Shown here: piece after piece, positions 13,116 to 22,062 of the stretch | Layout of the letters: the number at the start of each line of letters is the position of its first letter | Position numbering within the stretch: the stretch's first letter is position 1 | Assembly (NCBI GenBank): GCA_029718625.1 | Contig: CM056391.1 | Coordinates: 20,187,218 to 20,251,217, forward strand | Reading direction: 5' to 3' | Length of the DNA: 64,000 bases | Origin: Synaphobranchus kaupii | Lineage: Eukaryota > Chordata > Actinopteri > Anguilliformes > Synaphobranchidae | Position numbers and translations under genes: made by a program | Notes under the pieces: generated by a model | The model's database searches: none | The model's input: only the letters and a program-made list of their open reading frames with translations | What the model was told of the DNA's origin: nothing

Positions 13116-15345
13116 AAGAAGAAGAAGAAGAAGAAGAAGCGGAAGAGGAAGGAGAAAAACGGCAAAATAACCCAAGTTTGGGGCTTTATTGTGTGGATGT
13201 GTGAAGTTGTATCTGAATGCTGTGTGGTTACATGAGGTCAGAACATACAGAAGTTAATGTTTTTAAGGGCTGAGAGTCTATGGTCATTGTGGTTACTTCT
13301 GTAGGAAACCCTGAAAAGTGCCAAACTCGGTGCTGTATAGGTATGGGGCAAGGCCCACCAAGCAGTAACTTACCTGCCATCCCAATTGCTGACTTGTGGC
13401 GAAAGTGCCGCCATGGTGATAGATTTACCTTAACATCTGTCCGAAATTGTAAACAGGTCGTCGTTTTTCACGGTAAGAATACATTTTATGGCACGCGTTA
13501 TCATAGCTATGATGCAGCTTTAGCAAAAGCTGGTATGCAGTAACAGACTACCCTTTTTATTTTCATTCGTTTTTTGTTTTCAAAGAGTGCATTTCCCTGT
13601 ATAACCTAATTGCTCACTTGTGGCGAAAGTGCCGCCATGGTGATAGATTTACCTTAACATCTGTCCGAAATTGTAAAGAGGTCGTCGTTTTTCACGTAAG
13701 AAGAAATTTTATGACAACGTTATCGATAACGTTAGCTAGCTATTTTGCTTTCATAATGACGTTATAGTTGTGCTTTTATATTAACTTGGCTAGTTAGCTA
13801 GCAGAAATTATTATTGGATAAGTCAGCGTCTTTACCATCTATATCGATACTTGATATACTAAGTTAGCTAGCTTGTGAAAATGCAGTCTCCCAAGACGAG
13901 CGCGTATCATGGAGGTAGCTATGGTAACAAGTGGGCACGGTCTGTCAATCGTAGCTAATGAACAGTTCTCATAACCACGACCAGAGACAGTTTGGGTGAA
14001 CTTTTATAGTGGTAAATTTAGGCTTAGAAAAATACGTTTTTAAATACATTTAAATGACTGAATAATAAAAGAATTGCGCACATTTGTTTTGTTGTTGTTA
14101 AAGACAACTGGCAAGTGTCACATTCAACCACCATGGTAATCCTTTAAATCTAAATTATAATTCCCATGTTGGCCACTTCAGCTGGGAAGCAAAGCATATT
14201 AATTATTTATGGTCTAATCATCTAAATTATTAGATAGAAAAATAAAGTGTTGGTATAGTTAATTATGGTATAGCCTAATCTATAGATTTTCAAAATACCT
14301 GTGGTGCCCGAAGTATAGATATAAATCGCTGGGCTTTTCAACTTCACATTTGACCGCAGGTCTGGTGATAGGGGCTTATCAGAGGCCTTGCTGATTTTAT
14401 CAGTGAGGGTTTCAATCCCCACTGTGTTACATTCTTCACTGAGGGTGAACACAGAGATGTTCTGCTCTTGCAGTGCTGGCAGCACCTCTTCAACAGCATC
14501 TTTCAGCTCTGAGGAGGAGGGAGTTTAGCATTAAGGTACATTCACATTAGCATGCACACTACACTCAGAAAAAAGGTATGAACAGTGCCTAAAAAGGTAC
14601 AAACGCTTGTCACTCGGGGTGGTACCCTATAGGTACATATAATTGTACCCCTTTTGTACATAGTCCCCCCATTTTTGGGCATCAAGAAATATTGGACAGT
14701 TTAACATAATATAGAATAAAGTAATCATTTTTAATATTTGGTCACATAACCTTTGCATGCCATGACTTTCTGATGTCTGAGACCCAACAATATCAAAAGA
14801 CTCTTGATATCTTATTTTCTGGTACTCTTACGAGCGATACTATAACTTCTCTGCATTTGAATAGATCTCTATGGGAATTGGGGGTGGGACTAGATTCAGC
14901 TGAAAATTATGCTGGAACAGTATGGAATACATGGTTGGCGAAATGGCTGTAAGTCATCAAGGGTCTGAGGTATCAAAAGAGCCTCAAACCATCGCTCTGC
15001 TGTCAGATATGCAGTAGATATGGATGGATCACTTTAAGGGTTGTTTCTCCTGACAAATTGTCCTATTGAACCTATTGAACAAGTCAGGAGAAGAAACCAT
15101 CACCAACCACCAAAAGTTATCCATCCATATCTACTGCATATCTGGCAACACAGTGATGGTTTAAGGCTTGTTTGATACGTCAGACCCTTGATGACTTAGA
15201 GCCATTTAGCCAACCATGTGTTCCATACTGTTCCAGTGTAATTTACAGCTAAATCTAGTCCTACGCCCCAATTGCCATAGAGATCCATTCAAATGCAGAG
15301 GTTATAGTATCGCTTGTAGGAGTACCAGAAAATAAGATATCAAGA

Positions 15346-15402
<57 letters not shown>

Positions 15403-17146
15403 CCTGGATGTTGATATATACAGTGGCTTCAGAAAGTCTTCATACCCCATTGATTATTTCTCATTTTGCTGTGCTGCAAAGTCAAATGAAAACATATTTA
15501 CATGGGATTTTTTTCTACTCTGCTGTAATTTACAGCTGAATCTAGTCTCACCCCCCAATTCCCATAGAGATCCATTCAAATGCAGAGAGGTTATAGTGTC
15601 GCTTGTAACAGTACCTGAAAATAAGATATTGAGAGTCTTTTGATGTTGATGGGTCACAGACTTCAGGAAGTAACAGCACGCAAAGGATATGCGACCAAAT
15701 ATTAAATAGGATACTTTAAAAATGTTAAAGCAAAGGGTGTGAATAAATGTGATACCCTCAAATTAAAGCTGACAGTCTGCACTTCAACTTTATTGTCATT
15801 GTATCCTTTCAAACTCAAAGTGCTAGAGTACAGAACCAAAATAACAACGAGATAATCAATGTTATTCACTTCACCCATCAGTGGTTTTAATGCTGCGGCT
15901 GATCGGTGTATATCCTCTTCTTCAATGTAGGCTATTTGTGTTAGCTTAACAATTATATATTTTTTTTGACCTTGCTAAATTGCCTAGAATGCTGCCACCC
16001 CTATTAGCCAGAATTCAATGGATGGAGAAGGTTGTATAATAGGCTAGCAAATAAGTGGAGGAGATTTAGCAAAATGTAATTACAACAATGAACTAAAAAA
16101 TAATAACTCCGACTTGCAGTATCACTCATAGACATGCGGAATGCGTTAAAAAAAATGAGGGACGACAGTTGTGCCACAAATTAGCCCTACTTTCGTGATA
16201 TTATCTTCTTTTTAGTAAATAGGCTAAATCTAGAGATAGCCTACGCTAACACCGACAGATTGTTTTTTCCCATAATAAGTTAAATAAAAAACAAATAAAA
16301 AAAATGTTCGAAACGTCCTCATCTTTTATGTGTTGTGCAAGACAGGTGTGTAGGCCAACTAAATTCGCCCGTCACTACTTGGAGACACCGGCCTTTTCCC
16401 GGTCCAAACACGTCCACGATCAAGGATATGCTCCGTTTAGCAGGTACAATACCACAAAACTTTTAACATGCCAACTGACACCTTATCTTACAGAGCATAT
16501 GGCATATACTGTAGCTACATCGCACCTAAATAATTCGAATGTTTCTGTTGACTGACAGAATTATTGGACATTTCCACGCTCTTATTATGAATCAAGTGGC
16601 ATGTTTTATTGCAACTGCAACAAGTGTAGGCTACACGTTGTATGCTGCGTGTACACGTTTCTTTGGCTTACCTGTACTAGAAATTAGCACATCTGCTCCA
16701 GAACACGAGAAGCAGTGCAGCAAAGACTTTGATCTAATGCTGTTATTTAAAAGAGCAGCTTTACAGCCAATTTTCGATAGCCCCAACCAGAGCCATACAT
16801 ACATTGGCTCGTTTCCGAGATAGAGTGCTACAGTATCCCCTTCCTTCAAACTAGAGAACTCCATCAAACTTCTGGCAATTTTGTTGCTTTGTTTATCTGC
16901 ATCCAAATAGGAGTATGTACTGTTCTCGAAAACAATAAAAGGTTTGTCCGGGTGCTTCTTCACCTTGTCCAAAAAACAGTCCAAAATGGTATAGAATGTT
17001 TTTTTCTTTTTGAATTTTGACATCTTTACTCCGCAACCGATGCCCCTTACTATAAACTGCAAATCATGTATTAAGTAAGGAAAGCAGATGTATAGAAAAA
17101 AAGGCAAAATAGCCAATCCAGCTAAAACGGTATACATAATGTACAT
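1084..17146 (-). CDS. slc27a2: Very-long-chain acyl-CoA synthetase / fatty acid transport protein 2 (10 coding exons)
   Basis: Ten exons read on the minus strand: 16672-17146, 14299-14508, 7828-7986, 5818-5942, 5498-5692, 5198-5288, 4018-4216, 2401-2498, 1392-1522 and 1084-1257. All have AG acceptors and GT donors and join in frame into 618 codons plus stop (human protein 620). The family activates long and very-long fatty acids to acyl-CoA with ATP at ER and peroxisomal membranes and promotes fatty acid uptake. Seen: an N-terminal hydrophobic segment (residues about 4-25), the AMP-binding P-loop [12 protein letters not shown] (221-232, split across exons 2/3), a YGATE block in exon 5, and the FATP/VLACS signature GDTFRWKGENV (481-491, split across exons 7/8). 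The protein ends in GTIRL. Residue-level similarity to SLC27A2 runs through every exon; SLC27A6 and other FATPs fit less well. Introns are heavily inflated by transposons, yet no coding break was found. A second fish paralogue (a/b) cannot be distinguished. Confidence 0.95.
1392..1522 (-). CDS. slc27a2: slc27a2 coding exon 9
   Basis: 131 nt, residues 518-561: [11 protein letters not shown] and [14 protein letters not shown], the C-terminal adenylate-forming subdomain. Acceptor TTCAG, donor GTAGAC. Confidence 0.94.
1826..1963. repeat. Tc1-like element end fragment
   Basis: A block starting near GTGCCCTCAAATTAACGCTG, through GGTCTGCACTTTAACCTCAT and GTACAGAGTCAAAACAAC, to a terminal TA. This layout is typical of the subterminal and terminal part of a fish Tc1 family. 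A related block occurs at 15752-15860. The partner end was not found. Confidence 0.4.
2401..2498 (-). CDS. slc27a2: slc27a2 coding exon 8
   Basis: 98 nt, residues 485-518: [15 protein letters not shown] completes the FATP signature. Acceptor AATTAG, donor GTAATT. Confidence 0.94.
2542..3709. mobile_element. Non-autonomous Tc1/mariner-like element (GTGCCCTCC-type ends)
   Basis: The left end reads CAGTGCCCTCCACTTTTATT and the right end mirrors it (TTTACC-AGGGGTGCCAATAA then GTGGAGGGCAC). The subterminal parts are also inverted: the second half-sites near 2727 and 3482 both read as GGCA(C/T)CCCTGCATTTATAT. A TA dinucleotide precedes the left end. No transposase is encoded; the interior is the palindromic core at 2774-3450. 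It sits in the intron between slc27a2 exons 7 and 8. Confidence 0.7.
2774..3450. repeat. Recurrent palindromic core, copy 1
   Basis: A long inverted repeat. The left arm begins ATATTTGGTCACATATCC and the right arm ends GGATATGCGACCAAATAT. The centre, at about 3080-3150, has CTCCTGACTTATTTTTCC facing TTTTGTCAGGAG. Divergent copies recur at 6981, 14734, 21173 and, as half copies, at 15523 and 38555. No long reading frame is shared by the copies. Confidence 0.75.
4018..4216 (-). CDS. slc27a2: slc27a2 coding exon 7
   Basis: 199 nt, residues 419-485: [23 protein letters not shown], and the start of the FATP signature (GDTFR, with R split at the junction). Acceptor TTTGTAG, donor GTTAGG. Confidence 0.94.
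5198..5288 (-). CDS. slc27a2: slc27a2 coding exon 6
   Basis: 91 nt, residues 389-419: [20 protein letters not shown]. Acceptor TATAG, donor GTACTT. Confidence 0.92.
5498..5692 (-). CDS. slc27a2: slc27a2 coding exon 5
   Basis: 195 nt, residues 324-388, including [14 protein letters not shown] and the adenylate-forming block [17 protein letters not shown]. Acceptor TTTTCAG, donor GTTAGT. Confidence 0.94.
5818..5942 (-). CDS. slc27a2: slc27a2 coding exon 4
   Basis: 125 nt, residues 282-323: [20 protein letters not shown] then [13 protein letters not shown], conserved in VLACS enzymes. Acceptor AAG, donor GTAATT. Confidence 0.94.
6244..6715. mobile_element. TTAA-flanked MITE with internal palindrome
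   Basis: TIR AGGGATAGTTCGGAATTTTG, mirrored at 6696-6715, with TTAA on both sides (6240-6243 and 6716-6719). Inside, about 6315-6512 is an almost perfect second palindrome centred on AATATTCTCTGTGG. The TTAA target fits the piggyBac or Kolobok type; an AGGG start favours Kolobok-like. Same family as 60306-60866. Confidence 0.75.
6732..7652. mobile_element. Sleeping-Beauty-type Tc1 element, internally replaced
   Basis: Both ends carry the IR/DR structure of salmonid-type Tc1 elements: outer repeat CAGTTGAAGTCGGAAGTTTA at 6732, inner direct repeat GGGTCAGAAGTTTACATACA near 6935, mirrored at about 7435-7470 and 7625-7652. TA flanks both ends (6730-6731, 7653-7654). No transposase sequence lies between the IRs; in its place is the palindromic core (6981-7414). 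It lies between slc27a2 exons 3 and 4. Confidence 0.85.
6981..7414. repeat. Recurrent palindromic core, copy 2 (right arm truncated)
   Basis: The left arm runs from ATATTTGGTCTCATATCC to the CTCCTGAC centre near 7291. The right arm is cut after GGCAGCAGAGTGATG (about 7395) and jumps to the terminal AAATATT. The junctions with the Sleeping-Beauty IR are CCTTTAAATTTTTAATATTT on the left and ATATTAAAAATTGAAAGG on the right. Confidence 0.75.
7828..7986 (-). CDS. slc27a2: slc27a2 coding exon 3
   Basis: 159 nt, residues 229-282. Completes the ATP/AMP motif with [14 protein letters not shown] and continues [12 protein letters not shown]. Acceptor CTCAG, donor GTAATC. The intron upstream of it on the minus strand is 6.3 kb and contains the TTAA composite element. 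Confidence 0.95.
8212..10690. mobile_element. 2.5-kb palindromic (foldback) element
   Basis: The termini TGGAGGATTATTCAGCC and its mirror GGGCTGAATAATCCTCCA are each flanked by TA. A second copy of the end motif lies just inside each terminus (about 8265 and 10608-10625), separated by AAAATGAAAATG-type repeats. Arms of about 1.0-1.1 kb pair over most of their length around a unique centre of about 350 bp (9300-9640). Each arm carries a direct repeat of about 100 bp (8893-8985 and 9180-9286 on the left) and a copy of the 180-bp MITE seen alone at 53628. Short open frames at 8984-9259 and 9730-9966 are mirror copies of one arm segment, not genes. Confidence 0.7.
11181..11408. repeat. Inverted repeat, left arm
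   Basis: The reverse complement matches 13493-13723 almost throughout (shared blocks CACCATGGCGGCACTTTCGC and AAAGCTGCAT...). Part of the 8014-14143 composite. Confidence 0.7.
11681..11830 (+). repeat. tRNA-derived SINE-like sequence
   Basis: An A-box-like TGGCGCAGCGTGTAGCG is followed about 45 bases on by a perfect B box GGTTCGAATCC (about 11745). The flanking stems do not pair into an acceptor arm, so this is not a functional tRNA. A tail with CTGTCCAATAAAGCTGAAA resembles the 3' part of fish SINEs. Confidence 0.5.
12815..12896 (-). repeat. tRNA-like SINE head or tRNA pseudogene
   Basis: On the minus strand: TGGCTTAGTGGTTAAAACTG (A-box like), then GGGTTTGAGCCC (B-box like) about 35 bases later. 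The acceptor stem is not convincing. Lies inside the 8014-14143 composite. Confidence 0.4.
13066..13140. repeat. (GAA)n purine microsatellite
   Basis: About 22 GAA units with one interruption (GAATAAGAA near 13083). It produces poly-Arg and poly-Leu open frames on the two strands that are not genes. Confidence 0.9.
13386..13723. repeat. Inverted repeat, right arm with extra tandem part
   Basis: 13493-13723 is the reverse complement of 11181-11408. The segment 13386-13490 is an additional direct copy of its distal half (both begin GACTTGTGGCGAAAGTGCCG or CACTTGTGGCGAAAGTGCCG), so the right side carries 1.5 copies. Confidence 0.7.
14299..14508 (-). CDS. slc27a2: slc27a2 coding exon 2
   Basis: 210 nt, residues 159-229, starting [13 protein letters not shown] and ending in the first part of the AMP-binding motif (YIYTSGTTG). 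Acceptor CTCAG, donor ACAG|GTATTT. Confidence 0.95.
14734..15348. repeat. Recurrent palindromic core, copy 3
   Basis: Starts ATATTTGGTCACATAACC, has both arms and the CTCCTGAC / GTCAGGAG centre (about 15050-15090), but the right arm stops at AAGATATCAAGAGTCTA, where a (TA)n tract begins. To its left (14576-14690) is a different fish repeat (CAGTGCCTAAAAAGGTAC). It lies in slc27a2 intron 1. Confidence 0.7.
15349..15399. repeat. (TA)n microsatellite
   Basis: About 25 uninterrupted TA units, abutting the truncated right arm of the core at 14734. Confidence 0.95.
15421..15911. mobile_element. Mosaic of Tc1-like ends with half a palindromic core
   Basis: The left end is a Tc1-type TIR (CAGTGGCTTCAGAAAGTCTT), followed at about 15523-15704 by the right half of the recurrent core ending GATATGCGACCAAATATTAA. 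Then comes a subterminal block like 1826-1963 (CCCTCAAATTAAAGCTGACA), and at 15862-15911 the inverted end of yet another fish family (CAGTGGTTTTAATGC, then GGCTGATCGGTGTA). No coding capacity. Confidence 0.5.
16672..17146 (-). CDS. slc27a2: slc27a2 coding exon 1
   Basis: Encodes residues 1-159 (last codon split): start ATG, membrane segment, and the block [16 protein letters not shown] typical of FATPs. The donor is CAG|GTAAGC. The open frame continues a few codons past the donor into the intron, and that part is not coding. Confidence 0.93.
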
Positions 17147-18740
17147 TTTTCACGTTTAGATATCAGTAGGGATAGCCTACCCGGCAAAATAGCAACCTTA
17201 GCAACTGAATTTCAATCTTTAATGCAACGATTTTAGCCTACAAATGTAGGCGTTAGTCAAAACCGAATAGCCAATCTCATAATAAACCAGTTTGCAAGTT
17301 CACTCCCCGATTTTCTTTTTTTCTTTTTACTTGAAACTTTGAACTAGGCTACTTCCGTGTGTGTGGTTCACGCGTAGCCTTTGCCTACACCCAACCACAG
17401 GGGATAAAAGAAAATGGCTGTAGGCTAACTATATTGCACATTCCTTATAGACCATAGACGTAACTGTACATCCGAATTATAGCCTAGCAAAAAAAAAACT
17501 AAAACAAGGTAATGGTTTAGACTATTTCAAAATGTGAACGTGCAAAACGGAATTTTCCCAAATCAAAGTTTTTTGCCAACGCATGCATTTATTTTTTCCT
17601 TCTTTTTCAGCCCCGAGACAGATTCAGAATATAGCCACTGGCTCCCCTATGCCAAAAACCAGCCGTGGATACATAGGGCCTCTGGTGTGCCCACAACTTA
17701 GAGCTGTGTAAGATATTCTTGGTAATGAAATAACCTTATAAGCAAGATTTGTTGAAAGGTAACACATTTTTAAATTACGTGTTTGTGGTGATGGTGGAAT
17801 GATTCATTAAAAAAACACAGATGGTGCTTTGTTACTCACTCTAGTAAATCACTTTGTGTCTACGATAAACACAGTGTGTTGAAACCGTGTCAAAGAAATA
17901 CCTGTAAGACCTGTTTGCCAAATAAATACCTGTAAGACCTCATTGTTCTTTCTTTCTTACTGATCCTGAGTATTAAACATGGGTTTGGATTAATCCTCAG
18001 TGTTGCTGACACACTGCCCTACCAACCGGAGTTCAGTGAAATTAATGCTCCAGTTTCTGTGGAAGAAACAGACAGGTTGAGGGTTGCCTTTCTGTGAACA
18101 AAATTAGATTAAAAAGTTGCCCATGTTTTTCAGCAATAACAGGGGCAGGAAATATTTTATCATTGTGAAATAGAATGATGTTTGATTAAACTGTAAGCCT
18201 TTCCCTTGGCTGCCCTTGAGGTAACCTGTGCTCCTTGGAACCCACGTAGGGTCATTAAACTTTATAACTTCATTTAAGTTTTAACGGTCACTTAACTATC
18301 ACCTGCCTGTTCAGCAAAGTTGATTGCATTGTGCCTTTCAACCTGTTACTATCATATTGCCCTTTGCTTCAAATAAATGTATGTGCCCCCTGTCTTCATT
18401 CTCAAAAAGGAAAAGTGGGTACCTTTCAATGGGCCAGCTTTTGGCTCTCAACTTCAGCACCGGATTATAGTTGCCCTCTGCTGATATCTATAATTGTGCT
18501 CAAAAACCAGTTTCCCCATTGGGTTCCATTAATTTTTGACAGAAAAAAAATTCTTCCACTCATGTATTGATGTTAACTCTGTGCATGAAAATTTCTTTAA
18601 AAATTGCTTATTATTTTTCCGTGGTCAAATATTTGTTTCTTACCACACATTTATTCTGGAACATCATATTTTCGTGCACTAGTTTGACAACCATTTAAAT
18701 ACTCGTAAGGCTTTGATGTAGCCCTCTTCACCTCACTTTC
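17147..18740. other. slc27a2 upstream region, no recognised feature
   Basis: Should contain the slc27a2 promoter. I see no clear TATA or CpG island, no reading frame with family resemblance, and no transposon end that I can name. Confidence 0.4.
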
Positions 18741-18741
18741 T

Positions 18742-18874
18742 GGGTGCGTCCCAATATTCTTTACTCCCCAGCTCCACTCCTCCACTACCACTCCTCTACT
18801 ACCCCGAAGTATGTGTAGGATGGGAGGGGAGTAGGGCAGTGGAGGAGAGGAGCCGTGAACAAAATTGGGACAGC
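18742..18874. repeat. Short palindromic MITE-like repeat
   Basis: Ends GTGCGTCCCAATATTC and AAAATTGGGACAGCG are inverted, and the interior alternates CCACTCCTCCACTACC with GGGGAGTAGGGCAGTGGAGG, which can fold back. Family not identified. Confidence 0.45.
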
Positions 18875-19707
18875 GAATCTGCTTCTGCCGTCATCAAAAT
18901 CGCCGTCGACTATTCATGAAGTTGCCCTATGATAACTTTGACTGACGCCGAACCCACACATATTCCCAAAGCCAATCACAGATCTTCCACACGGTCAGCC
19001 CATTTAAAGCTGCAAAATGTATTTTAAGTTACAAGTGTAAGTAACCTATAGTTGCATCAGTGTAAACAAGCCTGTATTGCTGTTTGCGTCGAGACACTAA
19101 TTAACACGTAATCAGCAACACTAGATCAAAGTAAACATGTTGTAGTATAGGCTACGCAAACATAGCAATTTACTGTAATTCCAGAATCCCGATGTCCCCG
19201 ATGTCTGAACATACCGAGCACTAATTCACCTATAGGCATAGGCTACTGTAATTTCTGAAATCAAATTTAAAAACGTCCTTTGGAATGGTTGAATAAATTA
19301 ATTAATGTATATTCACATAGCTACTGAAATGGTAGCTGTCATGCTTAGGCTATATTTATGTAGGCCTACAGGCACGTTCGTTAATAAGCAACGTTAATGA
19401 GCAACGTTAATGTGCAAGCAAATAAATAAAGTTGTTTCCCCGACTTAAATTGCCAAGTTTTTTGTAGGATATGAACCACAAAAACGGGCTGGCATTTTGT
19501 TATCCGTTGTAGGATGCTATGTCCTTTGTGTGCTAATAGCCTACTGTAGCACACACAATTTAGGCTAAATATCTTGCATTGGGGCATCATTATCTTGGGG
19601 AAATTAATATAAGGCATAGCTACGCCTCTGGCTACGCATCATCACTGTTGCCTCTGTGGGTGTGAGCACGATGATGTCACCCAAAAATGTGAAAAAACTT
19701 CCGCAGT

Positions 19708-21060
19708 AGCATACATTACATTACAATTATTTGGCAGACGCTTTTATCCAAAGCGACATACAATAAGTGCATATTGAAGGTCATTGACGTGACTACAAAG
19801 CAAATCCAACAAAGCACAACTTTCTCACAGCGTAGGAACTATCCCTAGTAATAAACATGAGTAGTACACACAGTCAGCTATACATTCTGAACTATAAAAT
19901 AACCAAAAACACAAGTTAAATAGAAAACAAGCAAAAAAACAGGAAGCGAGTACTATAGAATGGCCCTATATAGGTAGTTTAGTCAAGGTGGAGTCTGAAA
20001 AAGTGCGTTTTCAGACAGTGTTTCAGCTGAGCGCAGCAGAGTGGGGAGTTCGTTCCCACCACTGGGGAGCTAGGGTGGAAAAGCTCAGCAGTCTGGACGA
20101 GCGGGAGCCGTTAACACGGAGGGAGGGAAGTGCAAGTCGCCCTGCAGCAGCAGAGTGAAGTGGTCGAGCAGGAGCGTAGTGCTGGATTAAGTCCTGTAGG
20201 TAGGAGGGGCCTGACCTTTTGGTTGCAGTGTAGGCCAGGGTCAGAACTTTGAACCTGATCCTGGCCACGAACAGCCAGTGGAGTGACCTCAGCAGGGGGG
20301 TGACGTGCGAGAACTTCGGGAGGTTGAACAGAAGCCGAGCAGCCGCGTTCTGGACCAGTTGTAGGGGCAGAATGGCGCAGGCTGGTAGGCTTGCGAGAAG
20401 GGAGTTGCAGTAGTCCAGACGTGAGGTGATCATGGTCTGGACAAGAAGCTGGGCGGATTAGGTGGTCAGATACGGCCGAATCCTCCTGATGTTGTACAGG
20501 AGGAACCTGCAGGACCGTGCCATTGCCCTGATGTGTTTTTTGAAGACCAGCTGGTCATCCAGGACCACCCCCAGGTTCCTTGCAGAGCGGGAGTTGGTTC
20601 CGTCAACGGTGATGGACAGGTCTAGGAGCGGGGAGGTCTTGTATGGCATGAAGAGCAGCTCAGTCTTGTCGAGGTTGAGCTTCAGGTGATGGCTAGACAT
20701 CCACTCAGAGATGTCAGCCAGGCAAGCAGATATCCTCTCCTTTACCTGTGGGGAAGAGGGAGGGAAAGAGAAGAAGAGTTGAGTGTCATCAGCATAACTA
20801 TGGTAAGAGAAGCCATGTGAATTAATAACCAAACCAAGAGACTTAGTGTAAATGGAGAACAGCAGAGGACCCAGTACAGATCCCTGCGGGACTCCTGTAA
20901 AAAGTGGATGAGGTGCAGAGACAGAGCCCTTCCAGGAGACTTGGTAGGATCTATCTGTGAGATAGGATGTAAACCAAGAGAGGGCAGTTCCAGAGATGCC
21001 CATCTTAGCCAGTGTGGAGATCAGGAGTTTGTGGTTGACCGTGTCGAACGCTGCAGACAA
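19708..21060 (-). mobile_element. 5'-truncated L2-type LINE
   Basis: Read on the minus strand it runs from a reverse transcriptase fragment to a 3' tail whose complement at 19725-19770 is the familiar fish motif TTTGGCAGACGCTTTTATCC. The 5' side stops abruptly at about 21058, where Sleeping-Beauty-type IR sequence begins. Related tails lie at 31553 and 54064. Confidence 0.8.
20023..21060 (-). pseudogene. LINE reverse transcriptase fragment, one in-frame stop
   Basis: About 345 codons in one frame, interrupted by a TAA at 20458-20460. The first part has LSAAFDTVNH, GVPQGSVLGPLLF and the catalytic box YADDTQLF followed by HHLKLNLDKTELLF. The second part has SRLDYCNSLLASLP and LPKFSHVTPLLRSLHW, typical of L2/CR1-clade elements. 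The endonuclease and ORF1 are missing, so it cannot move by itself. Confidence 0.85.
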
Positions 21061-22062
21061 TTTTTCCAACAATTGTTTACAGACAGATTATTGCACTTTT
21101 AATTCACTATATCACAATTCAAGTGGGCCAGAAGTTTACATACACTAAGTTGACTGTGCCTTTAAATTTTTCATATTTGGTCGCATATCCTTTGGCTTTG
21201 CATGCCATGACTTCCTGATGTCTGTGACCGAACAACATCAAAAGAAGTGATACTATAATGTCTCTGTATTTGAATGGATCTCTATGGGAATTTGGGGGTG
21301 GGACTAGATTTAGCTGTAAATTACACTGGAACAGTATGGTAACGCATGGTTGGCTAAATGGCTCTAGGGTCTGACGTATCAAACAAGACTTAAATCATCA
21401 CTCTGCTGCCAGAAATACAGTAGATATGGATGGATAACTTGAAGGGTTTCTTCTCCTGACTTATTTTTCCATAGAGTTCAATAGGAACATTTGTCTGGAG
21501 AAACCATCCTTAAAGTGATCCATGCATATCTACTGCATATCTGGCAGCAGAGTGATGGTTTGGGGCTCGTTTGATACCTCAGACCCTTGATGACTTACAG
21601 CCATTTTGCCATGTATCATCATGTATGCCATACGGTTCCAGCATAATTTACAGCTAAATCTAGTCCCACCCCCAATTCCCATAGAAATCCATTGAAATGC
21701 AGAGATGTTATAGTATCGCTTGTAATAAGATATCAAGAGTCTTTTAATGTTGTTGGGTCACAGACCTCAGGAGGTCATGGCATGCAAAGCCAAAGGATAT
21801 GCGACCAAATATTAAAAATTTAAAGGCACAGTCAACTTAGTGTATGTAAACGTCTGACCCACTGGAATTGTGATATAGTGAATTAAAAGTGAAATAATCT
21901 GTCTGTAAACAATTGTTGGAAAAATTACTTGTGTCATGCACAAAGTAGATGTCCTAACTGACTTGCCAACACTATAGTTTGCTAACATGAAATCTGTGGA
22001 GTGGTTAAAAATGAATTTTAATGACTTCAACCTAAGTGTATGTAAACATCCGATTTCAACTG
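21061..22062. mobile_element. Sleeping-Beauty-type element, left end truncated
   Basis: The left IR lacks its outer repeat: it starts at TTTTCCAACAATTGTTTACA, directly against the LINE, and keeps the inner repeat (GCCAGAAGTTTACATACACT). The right IR is complete to CGATTTCAACTG at 22062, followed by TA. The interior is a full palindromic core (21173-21813), not a transposase. Confidence 0.8.
21173..21813. repeat. Recurrent palindromic core, copy 4 (both termini kept)
   Basis: The best-preserved termini: ATATTTGGTCGCATATCC on the left, mirrored by GGATATGCGACCAAATAT on the right, with AAATTTTT outside each. The centre (about 21440-21520) pairs CTCCTGACTTATTTTTCC with the opposite arm. A small internal CTTTGG insertion (GGCTTTGCATGC) is present in both arms, as expected if one arm was copied from the other. 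Confidence 0.8.

Larger units (their letters stand above)
8014..14143. mobile_element. 6.1-kb TTAA-flanked composite DNA element
   Basis: The left end AGGAGTAACATGGTGGTTG is preceded by TTAA (8010-8013). Its inverted match at 14120-14143 (CAACCACCATGGTAATCCT) is followed by TTAA (14144-14147), and the next bases (GGTCACA / TGTCACATT) also pair. It fills nearly the whole intron between slc27a2 exons 2 and 3. Nested inside are the TA-flanked palindrome at 8212-10690, another inverted repeat (11181-13723), tRNA-like SINE pieces and a (GAA)n tract. No transposase frame was recognised. The pairing of the two ends is my inference from TIR plus TTAA; two solo ends of one family would be the alternative. 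Confidence 0.55.

Noticed and set aside
12895..13170. Open frame with a long poly-Arg run, and poly-Leu / poly-Phe frames on the other strand
   Set aside because: Produced by the (GAA)n microsatellite; no conserved flanking domain.
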